A stretch of 32,168 bases of DNA from Actinomycetota bacterium (GTDB taxonomy: Bacteria; Actinomycetota; Thermoleophilia; Gaiellales; F1-60-MAGs149). A program made the position numbers and the translations under genes. Position 1 is the first letter of the stretch, and every line of letters begins with the position of its first letter. The stretch lies in the NCBI GenBank assembly GCA_947478745.1, contig CANJXE010000009.1, positions 1 to 32,168 of the forward strand, in the 5' to 3' direction. The notes under the pieces were generated by a model. That model worked only from the letters and a program-made list of their open reading frames with translations, did not search any database and was not told where the DNA came from. Shown in pieces: positions 24,095 to 30,530 of the stretch.

Positions 24095-24568
24095 CTAGGC
24101 GCAGGCGGCCTTGGCAGTCGTAAGATCCTGCGAGAGCTGCTGGATCGCGTTCGAGATCTCGGCGGGGAGCGCCTCGGCGGCCTGTTCCGTGGTCGGCGAC
24201 GCAGCGTCCTTGCCGTCCAGCAGGCTGGCTCCGTCGATTGCCGTGCCGACCGCGGCCTGGCACTCGGAGCTGCCGAGCTTGTCGAGGATGCCCAGCGCGG
24301 CGCCGACGGGCGCCCAGTCGGCGGCGACCTTCGCCAGCGCCTCCTTGGCGCAGGCAGCCTGGGCGGTGTTCCCCCTCGCCGTGTTGGTGCAGTCCTGCAG
24401 CGCGAGGGCGTACTTGGGTCCGTTGGCGGCGAAGCTCTGCGCCGCGTCGTTGGCGGCCGTCCAGGCCCCCGCGGCATTGCGCGACGAGGACTCGGAGCCG
24501 CAGCCGGCGAGCACTGCGGCGACGAGGGCGAGCAGGAGCAGCGGGGCGAGGCGCAAGGTGGTGTTCAC
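24095..24568 (-). CDS. Small lipoprotein of unknown function
   Basis: 157 residues from GTG 24568. A short N-terminus, the hydrophobic core LAPLLLLALVAAV and the lipobox LAGC (Cys23) show export and lipidation. The mature part is Ala-rich and helical with four more cysteines (QDC, AAC, SEC and the penultimate residue), which could form two disulfides outside the membrane. I recognise no family. The start is supported by TAGACT 6 nt upstream; the TAG of that box is also the stop codon of lipA. It could be transcribed both alone and as read-through from lipA. Confidence 0.75.
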   Translation of the reverse strand: MNTTLRLAPLLLLALVAAVLAGCGSESSSRNAAGAWTAANDAAQSFAANGPKYALALQDCTNTARGNTAQAACAKEALAKVAADWAPVGAALGILDKLGSSECQAAVGTAIDGASLLDGKDAASPTTEQAAEALPAEISNAIQQLSQDLTTAKAACA

Positions 24569-24574
24569 GCGCGG

Positions 24575-24580
24575 AGTCTA
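24575..24580 (-). promoter_or_regulatory. -10 box TAGACT, leaderless promoter for the small lipoprotein gene
   Basis: The minus strand reads TAGACT, then 6 nt, then GTG 24568. Its first three bases are the lipA stop codon (24578-24580). Confidence 0.55.
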
Positions 24581-25504
24581 GTAGGCGACAACGCGGCTGC
24601 CGCCCTCGGCAGCGAGGCGCTGCTCCTCGGCGCGATAGCTCGAGCGCACGAGGGGGCCGGCAAAGACGCTGCCGAAGCCGAGCTCCATGCCGGCCTCGCG
24701 GAAGCGGCGGAACGAGTCGAGCGGCACCCAGCGATCGAGCGGCAGGTGCTTCTCCGTCGGCTGCAGGTACTGCCCGATCGTGACGACGTCGACGTCGTGG
24801 GCGCGCAGGTCGCGCAGCGTCTCGATGACCTCGTCGTCGGTCTCGCCCATGCCGACGATGATGCCGCTCTTGGTCAGCAGCGGCCCGCGATCGGGGTAGT
24901 GCTCGATCCACAGCTCGCGGGCACGGCGCAAGATGTGCAGCGCGCGGTCGTAATCGCCCTTGATGCGCACCTTCGGCTGGATCCGGCGGACGGTCTCGAT
25001 GTTGTGGTTGTAGACGTGCGGCTCGGCCTCGAGCAGCGTCAGCATCCCCCGGTCCTCGTCGCCGAGGAAGTCGGGCACCAGCACCTCGACCTGCAGGTCG
25101 GGATTGCGGCGGCGCAGCGCGCGGATCGTCTGGGCCCAGTGCGCGGCACCGAGGTCCGGCAGGTCGTCGCGGTCCACGCTCGTCACGACGATGTGACGGA
25201 GCCCCATGCGCGCCGCGGCCGCAGCGATCTTGGCCGGCTCGAGCGGATCGATCTCCTCGCCGCGCTTGGCGCTGTTGACCGCGCAGTAGCGACAGGCGCG
25301 CGTGCAGGTGTCGCCGAGGATCTGGAAGGTCGCCGTGCCGCGGCCCCAGCACTCGCCGATGTTCGGGCAGCCGGCCTCCTCGCAGACGGTCGTGAGGCCG
25401 CCCTCGCGGACGATGCTGTCGAGCTCGGCGAAGCGCGAGCCGGGGCTCGCGGCGCGCACGCGCATCCAATCGGGCCGGTTCTTGGCTTCCGGGCCCCAGG
25501 GCAC
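24578..25504 (-). CDS. lipA: Lipoyl synthase
   Basis: 308 residues, radical-SAM enzyme that inserts two sulfurs into protein-bound octanoate. The auxiliary cluster motif is CEEAGCPNIGEC (C-x4-C-x5-C), the SAM-cluster motif is CTRACRYC (C-x3-C-x2-C), and the C-terminal serine ligand motif is VRSSYRAEE. The start is GTG 25504, with GGAGG 6 nt before it inside the end of the VOC gene. It is the last gene of the E2-lipB-VOC-lipA operon. Confidence 0.96.
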   Translation of the reverse strand: MPWGPEAKNRPDWMRVRAASPGSRFAELDSIVREGGLTTVCEEAGCPNIGECWGRGTATFQILGDTCTRACRYCAVNSAKRGEEIDPLEPAKIAAAAARMGLRHIVVTSVDRDDLPDLGAAHWAQTIRALRRRNPDLQVEVLVPDFLGDEDRGMLTLLEAEPHVYNHNIETVRRIQPKVRIKGDYDRALHILRRARELWIEHYPDRGPLLTKSGIIVGMGETDDEVIETLRDLRAHDVDVVTIGQYLQPTEKHLPLDRWVPLDSFRRFREAGMELGFGSVFAGPLVRSSYRAEEQRLAAEGGSRVVAY

Positions 25505-25505
25505 G

Positions 25506-25865
25506 CTAGGCCTCCCGCAGCTCGAACAGCACGCCGTCGGGGTCGGCGAGACCCGTCACGCGCTTGCCGTCGGGCAGCTCGTTGACATCGTCGAGGAACG
25601 GCGCCTCGCGCTCGATCAGCTCGGCCAGCAACGCGTCGAAATCGTCGGCGACGATCGTGATGTAGAGCCCGGCCTCACCGAGCCAGGTCTTGCCGAGCTT
25701 GCGGCGCTTGGCCCCGCCCTCGACGACGAACTCCAGCTCGTCGCGGTGCGCGGTGAAGCCCATCTCGGTGACGTTGTCGACACGGCAGCCGAGCTGCTGC
25801 TCGTAGAAGTGGCGGGAGCGCGGAAGATCGCTCGCGAAGATGGTGAAGCGGTAGCCGGTGATCAT
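25506..25865 (-). CDS. VOC (glyoxalase/bleomycin-resistance) family protein
   Basis: 119 residues, a single VOC fold made of two beta-alpha-beta-beta-beta modules. Recognisable pieces are FTIFASDLPRSRHFYEQQLGC at the N-terminus and TGLADPDGVLFELREA at the C-terminus (DPDG..FEL is very typical). These small enzymes or binding proteins use a metal to handle varied substrates, and I cannot assign one. ATG 25865 overlaps the lipB stop by 4 nt, and its own stop is 1 nt before lipA, so it belongs to the lipoate operon. Confidence 0.85.
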   Translation of the reverse strand: MITGYRFTIFASDLPRSRHFYEQQLGCRVDNVTEMGFTAHRDELEFVVEGGAKRRKLGKTWLGEAGLYITIVADDFDALLAELIEREAPFLDDVNELPDGKRVTGLADPDGVLFELREA

Positions 25866-26542
25866 GAGGGCAGCAACTCCCAGGTTCGGTTGAAGCGCTC
25901 GCCGAGGCGCTCGAGCAGGACGGGCTGCGCGTCGGCGCGCGTGATCGGGCGGCCGGCCTCGATCGATGCGGTCGTGTAGCGCGTCTCCTGCAGGCCGCAG
26001 CCGACGAAGAGGTCGAACGGCTCGAGGTCGCAGTCGAGGTTGATGGCGAAGCCGTGCGTCGTGATCCACGAGGCGACGTGCACGCCGATCGAGGCGATCT
26101 TGCGATCCTCGACCCAGACGCCGGTGTGCTCCTCGCCCTCGCGCGCCTCGGCATTGATGCCGAGATCACCGAGCGCGTCGATCATCGCGCCCTCGAGCAT
26201 CTCGACGTAGGCCCGCAGATCGCGGCCCATCGCGGACAGGTCGAGGATCGGATAGCCGACCAGCTGGCCGGGCCCGTGGTACGTGGCGCGGCCACCACGG
26301 GCGACCTCGACGACCGGGATGCCGCGCTGCTCGAGCAGCGCAGGGTGCGGAAGCTCCGTGGCGACGTCCGTCCGGGTGCCGAGCGTGACGACGGGCTCAT
26401 GCTCGAGGAGCATCAGGACGTCGGCAATGGCCTGCTGGGAACGGGCGCCGGCGAGGTTCTCCATCAGCTGGAGCCCCTCGTCGTAGGGCGTCAGCCCCGG
26501 CAGATCCATCAGGTAGGCCGCGGTGGCGGCGGTGGCGCTCAC
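25862..26542 (-). CDS. lipB: Lipoyl(octanoyl) transferase
   Basis: 226 residues from GTG 26542. It moves octanoyl from acyl carrier protein to lipoyl domains, the step before LipA. The signature RGGRATYHGPGQLVGYPILDL is intact, the catalytic lysine lies in VEDRKIASIGVHV, and the catalytic cysteine in FVGCGL after HGFAINLDCDL. The GTGA overlap with the E2 gene upstream and the ATGA overlap with the VOC gene downstream show strict coupling within the operon. Confidence 0.95.
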   Translation of the reverse strand: MSATAATAAYLMDLPGLTPYDEGLQLMENLAGARSQQAIADVLMLLEHEPVVTLGTRTDVATELPHPALLEQRGIPVVEVARGGRATYHGPGQLVGYPILDLSAMGRDLRAYVEMLEGAMIDALGDLGINAEAREGEEHTGVWVEDRKIASIGVHVASWITTHGFAINLDCDLEPFDLFVGCGLQETRYTTASIEAGRPITRADAQPVLLERLGERFNRTWELLPS

Positions 26543-27948
26543 GCCCCGTACGCCTCCTCGTCCCAGCTCTCGAGGTTCTGCTTGACCTGTGCCATGAACT
26601 GCGACGCGTAGGCGCCGTCGATCAGGCGATGGTCGAAGCTGAGGGAGATGTACATCATCGGGCGGATCGCGATCGCCTCCGAGCCCTCGGGGCCCTGGAT
26701 GACCATCGGCCGGCGCACGATGGCACCGGTATCGAGGATGCCGACCTGGCCGACCGGGATGATCGGCGTGCCGTACAGCGAGCCGAACACGCCCGGATTG
26801 GTGATCGTGAACGTGCCGCCCATCAGGTCGTCGATGCCGAGCTTCTTGGAGCGTCCGCGCACCGCGAAGTCGGCGACGGCCTGCGCCAGACCGAGCAGGT
26901 TGAGCGACTCGGCGTTCTTGATCGACGGCACGAGCAGGCCCTTACCGTCATCGACGGCGACGGCCATGCCCAGGTTGACGTAGCGCTTGATGACGGCGTC
27001 GCCGGTGCGGACCTCGGCGTTCATCCACGGCCACAGCGCGAGCGCATCGACGGTGGCGCGCATGATGAACGGCAGGAACGACAGGTTGACGCCGTGGTTC
27101 GCCTTGAACTTGGGCTTCAGCTTGCCGCGGATCTCCGTGACGCGACCGAGGTCGACCTCCCACACCTGCGTGACATGGGCGGCGGTGTTGATCGACTCGC
27201 GCATGTGCTTCGCCGTGACCTGACGGACGCGGGAGAACGTGTAGATCTCCTCGCCGGCGCCTGCGGCGGCCGGTTCTGCGGCTGCAGCCGGAGCGGCCGG
27301 AGCGGCCGGCGTGACCGGAGCCGCGGGTACCGGCACGGCGATCGGGGCCACCACGACGGGCGCGGGCGGCGCAACCGCCGTGGGCTCGGAGGACGGCGCT
27401 GCGAGCGCGCCACCGGAGGCACGGGCCGCGAGGGCGTTCTCGACGTCCTTCTTGGTGACGCGGCCACCACGGCCGCTGCCGGTGATCTGCGTGATCTCGA
27501 GGCCGTGCTCGACCAGCATGCGCGCGACGACCGGCGAGACGAAGGCACGGCCCTCGCCATCCTCGATCGAGGCGATCGGCGCAGGCGCAGCAGCCGGCGG
27601 TGCGGCGGCAACGGGCGCCGGAGCGGCCGCGACCGGGGCGGCGACGACGGGCTCGGGCGCGGCGGCGACAGGCGCAGCGGCCGTCGGCGTGGCCGAGAGG
27701 TCCGTGGAGAGCACGGCGATGCGCGTGCCGACCTCGACGGTCACTCCCTCGGCGACGAGGATTTCGATGACGACGCCGGTGGCCGGCGACGGCACCTCGG
27801 TATCGACCTTGTCGGTCGAGATCTCGACGATCGTCTCGTCGGATTGGACCGTCTCGCCGACCTGCTTCAGCCACCGCGAGATCGTTCCCTCGGTCACGCT
27901 GGACCCCATCTGGGGCATTACAACATCAATCGTGCTCGCGACAGCCAT
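26539..27948 (-). CDS. sucB: 2-oxoacid dehydrogenase E2 (dihydrolipoamide acyltransferase)
   Basis: 469 residues. One lipoyl domain (about 5-80) has the modified lysine in EISTDKVDTE. A long Ala/Pro linker is followed by a peripheral subunit-binding domain (about 132-172, FVSPVVARMLVEHGLEI...GRGGRVTKKDV), a second Ala/Pro linker, and the catalytic domain with His440 and Asp444 in SFDHRLIDG. The succinyl-transferring enzyme is the most likely in an actinobacterium, but acetyl or branched-chain specificity cannot be excluded. ATG 27948 has GGAGG 7 nt upstream. First gene of an operon with lipB, VOC and lipA. No E1 or E3 gene is present here. Confidence 0.9.
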   Translation of the reverse strand: MAVASTIDVVMPQMGSSVTEGTISRWLKQVGETVQSDETIVEISTDKVDTEVPSPATGVVIEILVAEGVTVEVGTRIAVLSTDLSATPTAAAPVAAAPEPVVAAPVAAAPAPVAAAPPAAAPAPIASIEDGEGRAFVSPVVARMLVEHGLEITQITGSGRGGRVTKKDVENALAARASGGALAAPSSEPTAVAPPAPVVVAPIAVPVPAAPVTPAAPAAPAAAAEPAAAGAGEEIYTFSRVRQVTAKHMRESINTAAHVTQVWEVDLGRVTEIRGKLKPKFKANHGVNLSFLPFIMRATVDALALWPWMNAEVRTGDAVIKRYVNLGMAVAVDDGKGLLVPSIKNAESLNLLGLAQAVADFAVRGRSKKLGIDDLMGGTFTITNPGVFGSLYGTPIIPVGQVGILDTGAIVRRPMVIQGPEGSEAIAIRPMMYISLSFDHRLIDGAYASQFMAQVKQNLESWDEEAYGA

Positions 27949-27987
27949 CGCAGGACCTCCGTAGGGGGCGAAGCGGCGTTTGGCTGA

Positions 27988-27993
27988 ACCCTA
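27988..27993 (-). promoter_or_regulatory. Candidate -10 box TAGGGT for the E2-lipB-VOC-lipA operon
   Basis: The minus strand reads TAGGGT; a start near 27981 gives a ~33-nt leader with GGAGG before ATG 27948. The gap is shared with the divergent ABC transporter. Confidence 0.45.
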
Positions 27994-28043
27994 GCGCCCC
28001 TTCTGCCGGACCGCAGAATGCAGCCGCCCCGGGCCGTTTGCCG

Positions 28044-28049
28044 AATACT
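28044..28049 (+). promoter_or_regulatory. -10 box AATACT for the ABC transporter operon (leaderless)
   Basis: AATACT ends 6 nt before ATG 28056; a shifted reading TACTCT (28046-28051) also fits TANNNT. Either selects ATG 28056 over the in-frame ATG at 28038, which lies upstream of both. Confidence 0.45.
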
Positions 28050-28055
28050 CTGCAT

Positions 28056-28946
28056 ATGTCCGAAGTCGCGCAGATGGTTGGGGTCACGAAGCGCTTCGGC
28101 GACTTCGCCGCGCTCGACGCGATCCACCTGACCGTCTCGCCAGGCGAGATCCGCGGCTTTCTGGGCCCCAACGGGGCCGGCAAGACGACGGCGATGCGGA
28201 TCCTCGTCGGCCTGCTGCACAGCACCGAGGGCGAGACCCGCGTCTTTGGCGGCGACCCCTGGTCGCAGCCCGAGGTGCGCGCCGACATCGGCTTCCTGCC
28301 CTCCGATCCGGGCTTCTACGGCCGCATGACCGGCAAGGCGCTGCTCGACCACTTCGCCGCCCTGTCCCGCCGCGAGCCGGTGCTCCGCGAGCACGCCTGC
28401 ACCCACCTGCGCATGAGCGACGCCGACCTCAAGCGGCAGGTGCGTCACTACTCCAAGGGCATGCGCCAGAAGCTCGGCGTCCTGCAGGCCGTCCAGCACG
28501 ATCCGCAGCTCCTGATCCTCGACGAGCCCGGCGAGGGCCTCGACCCGCTCGTCCTCAACGGGCTGATCGCGCTGCTGCGCGAGCGCCGCGACGCGGGCCG
28601 CGCGATCCTCTTCTCGAGCCACGTGCTGGCCGAGGTCGAGGCGCTCTGCGACCAGGTCACGATGATCCGCGCGGGTCGCATCATCGGCGAGGGCACGATC
28701 AGCGAGCTCGCCCAGCATCGCGCCCGCCAGGTCGTCGTCGATCTGGCGGACCCCGCGCTGGAGATCCACCTGGCGGGGGGCGAGCTGATCGACAGCACGG
28801 GCGCCCGCCGCACGTTCTCGCACCACGGTCCGATCCAGCCATTGCTGGCGGAGCTCGCGGCGCTGCCCGCGCTGGACGTGAAGATCCAGGAGGCCTCGCT
28901 CGACGAGGTCTTCATGGAGTACTACGGCGATGCGGAGCACGCATGA
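28056..28946 (+). CDS. ABC-2 type transporter ATP-binding protein
   Basis: 296 residues. Walker A is GPNGAGKTT (37-45, Lys43). The signature segment is YSKGMRQ (132-138), the SKGM variant typical of ABC-2 exporters of drugs, sodium or polymers. Walker B is LLILDEP (152-158, Glu157), followed by GEGLDP, and the switch histidine is His189 (FSSHV). A C-terminal ~80-residue region follows the ATPase core. It works with the membrane protein encoded by the next gene, which it overlaps by 4 nt. The substrate cannot be inferred. Confidence 0.93.
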   Translation: MSEVAQMVGVTKRFGDFAALDAIHLTVSPGEIRGFLGPNGAGKTTAMRILVGLLHSTEGETRVFGGDPWSQPEVRADIGFLPSDPGFYGRMTGKALLDHFAALSRREPVLREHACTHLRMSDADLKRQVRHYSKGMRQKLGVLQAVQHDPQLLILDEPGEGLDPLVLNGLIALLRERRDAGRAILFSSHVLAEVEALCDQVTMIRAGRIIGEGTISELAQHRARQVVVDLADPALEIHLAGGELIDSTGARRTFSHHGPIQPLLAELAALPALDVKIQEASLDEVFMEYYGDAEHA

Positions 28947-29740
28947 GCGGCCCGCTGATCCACCGCCTGATCGCGGAGCAGCGCGTGCGGCTGCCGCTCG
29001 AGTTCCTGTTCGTGACGCTCTGGGGCTTCCTGCTCGTGGCGCTGTTCGCGACGTCATCGACGTTCAATGCCATGCTCGAGCAGCAGGCGCAGCTGCTCGG
29101 CCCGGTCTACAAGCTGATGGACCTCGATCCGCTCGCCCAGTGGGCGTCGATCGGCGTGCAGCACCCGCTGTTCTACGTCGGCGGCGGCCTGTTCGCCATC
29201 GGCCTCGGCGTGCGCGCGATCGCGGGCGAGCTCGAGGACGGCTCGCTGGCGCTGGCGATCACGCGCCCGATCTCGCGCCGCAGCTGGTTCCTCTCGCACG
29301 TCGCCGTGATGGTGCCGGGGTCGATCCTGCTCGGCGTGATGTATGGCGTCGGGTGCCTCGTTGCGGCGCTGCTGACCTCGCCCACGGGCCACCTGCACGC
29401 GACGTGGATGCTGCTCGCCGGCGGCGAGGCCGGCCTGGTCCTGCTGTCGTTCGGCGCGATGGCGCTGATGTTCTCGTCGTTCGCCTCCGAGCGGGGCCGC
29501 GCTCTGGCCTGGTCGGTCGGCGCGCTCGTCGTGATGTACGCGCTCAGCTACCTGCTGCCGCTGTGGTCGGTCGCGGAGAACGCCGCCAAGCTGACGCCGT
29601 TTGGCTGGTTCCGTCCGGGCGACCTGATCCAGCACGGCACGATTCCGTGGGGCGACGTGCTCGCCCTGGTGCTCTTCTCGCTGGTGCCGCTCAGCGTGGC
29701 TGCTTGGCAGTTCGCGCGCCGTGACCTCGCGGGCGGCTGA
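28943..29740 (+). CDS. ABC-2 type transporter permease
   Basis: 265 residues with about six membrane helices (near residues 17-38, 73-93, 115-140, 150-175, 183-205 and 235-255). The layout matches ABC-2 permeases, including a conserved GELEDGSLALAITRPISRRSWFLSH segment after the second helix. The ATGA overlap ties it to the ATPase gene. The last 50 nt overlap a small ORF on the opposite strand. Confidence 0.88.
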   Translation: MSGPLIHRLIAEQRVRLPLEFLFVTLWGFLLVALFATSSTFNAMLEQQAQLLGPVYKLMDLDPLAQWASIGVQHPLFYVGGGLFAIGLGVRAIAGELEDGSLALAITRPISRRSWFLSHVAVMVPGSILLGVMYGVGCLVAALLTSPTGHLHATWMLLAGGEAGLVLLSFGAMALMFSSFASERGRALAWSVGALVVMYALSYLLPLWSVAENAAKLTPFGWFRPGDLIQHGTIPWGDVLALVLFSLVPLSVAAWQFARRDLAGG

Positions 29741-29978
29741 CCTCAGGCGCACGCAGCGGACCGCGCCGGGTGCGCGCCCGACCGGGACCGGGGCGCCACG
29801 GGCGCGGACGCAGCCGGCTACCGCCGTCGCCGTCGTCGGACTCCTCAACGTCGTCCTCATCCTTGCCCAGCATCATCCACGTCACGAAGCCGAACAGGCC
29901 GAGGCCGAGCAGGAGATGCATGCCACCGAAGATCACGAAGAGCCAGCCCATGCGGAGCATCGTTGGCCGGGGTGGCAT
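29691..29978 (-). CDS. Small predicted single-helix membrane protein
   Basis: 95 residues if ATG 29978 is used; ATG 29960 (MLRMGW) is possible. A membrane helix (about residues 10-37, WLFVIFGGMHLLLGLGLFGFVTWMML) is followed by an acidic patch (GKDEDDVEESDDGDG) and a long Arg/Pro/Gly-rich tail. I recognise no family. The pattern of helix, acidic then basic regions looks like a real membrane protein rather than a GC-rich shadow frame, and the opposite strand has no competing gene from 29741 to 29978. The 3' end overlaps the ABC permease gene by 50 nt on the other strand. No clear promoter or ribosome-binding site was found. Confidence 0.5.
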   Translation of the reverse strand: MPPRPTMLRMGWLFVIFGGMHLLLGLGLFGFVTWMMLGKDEDDVEESDDGDGGSRLRPRPWRPGPGRARTRRGPLRAPEVSRPRGHGARTAKQPR

Positions 29979-30057
29979 CGGAAGTCAAGGCGGGAGGCGT
30001 CCGAAAGGTGATTGCCCCCAGTCCTGGCCGCGGATCGGCCGCATGGTGCAGCCTCTC

Positions 30058-30108
30058 GGTGGATCAACGTTGCTTGGGGGTCTGACCCCTCAGCAACGTT
30101 GATCCACC
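30058..30108. repeat. 51-bp inverted repeat with 17-bp perfect arms
   Basis: Arm 1 at 30058-30074 (GGTGGATCAACGTTGCT) is exactly complementary to arm 2 at 30092-30108. The 17-nt middle is itself nearly symmetric around GGGGTCTGACCCC (30077-30089), so the whole could fold as one long hairpin with a single mismatch and a G-T pair. It directly abuts the -10 box of the zinc-ribbon gene. It may be a REP/MITE-like element or a regulatory dyad. Confidence 0.6.
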
Positions 30109-30114
30109 TACGCT
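30109..30114 (+). promoter_or_regulatory. -10 box TACGCT, leaderless promoter for the zinc-ribbon gene
   Basis: TACGCT ends 6 nt before ATG 30121 and starts one base after the 51-bp inverted repeat, which would therefore occupy the -35 region. Confidence 0.6.
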
Positions 30115-30120
30115 CTCGGC

Positions 30121-30426
30121 ATGGACAAGGACGACAAGCGACGCGTCCTGGGCGACGCGATCATCCTCTGCGGCACCTGCGGCTTCGCCAAGCGCTACAT
30201 GGAGCTGGAGGGACCGCCGGACGATCTTGACAACTGCCCCGACTGCGGCAGCGCGATGATCAAGGACTGCCCCGCGTGCCACGCGCCGATGCGGTCGATC
30301 ATGCAGGTTGACTGCCGCGTGTGCGGCGAGCCGATCCGCGAGGGCGAGCTGTTCGGCGTGCCGATCCGCCGCAAGGCAGAGCCGCGCGACAAGGGCCCGG
30401 TCCAGCTGCCCACCGACGACGACTGA
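30121..30426 (+). CDS. Small zinc-ribbon protein with four CxxC knuckles
   Basis: 101 residues with cysteine pairs at 17/20, 39/42, 50/53 and 65/68 (CGTC, CPDC, CPAC, CRVC). These could bind two zinc ions as tandem ribbons. CPDCGSAMIKDCPACHAPM resembles the core of DUF2321-type proteins of unknown function, but I am not certain of the family. The C-terminus is charged (RRKAEPRDKG...PTDDD) and no membrane segment is present. Start supported by the TACGCT box 6 nt upstream. Single-gene unit, convergent with the ATP-grasp gene. Confidence 0.8.
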   Translation: MDKDDKRRVLGDAIILCGTCGFAKRYMELEGPPDDLDNCPDCGSAMIKDCPACHAPMRSIMQVDCRVCGEPIREGELFGVPIRRKAEPRDKGPVQLPTDDD

Positions 30427-30530
30427 CCAGCGCACCAGCAGCTCGGAACCACCGGGGCACCGCCCCCCGACCGCCGATCACCGGTTCTCCGTGTTGCATA
30501 CCGCCGACGCGGGACGCTGGCGACAGCGCG

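Noticed and set aside
27240-27700. Repetitive Ala/Pro-rich DNA, considered as a tandem repeat
   Set aside because: It encodes the flexible interdomain linkers usual in E2 proteins; no exact repeat unit.
30446-30466. Short GGGGC-ACC-GCCCC hairpin in the convergent gap after the zinc-ribbon gene
   Set aside because: A 5-bp stem with no U-tract is expected by chance in DNA this GC-rich; not strong enough to call a terminator.
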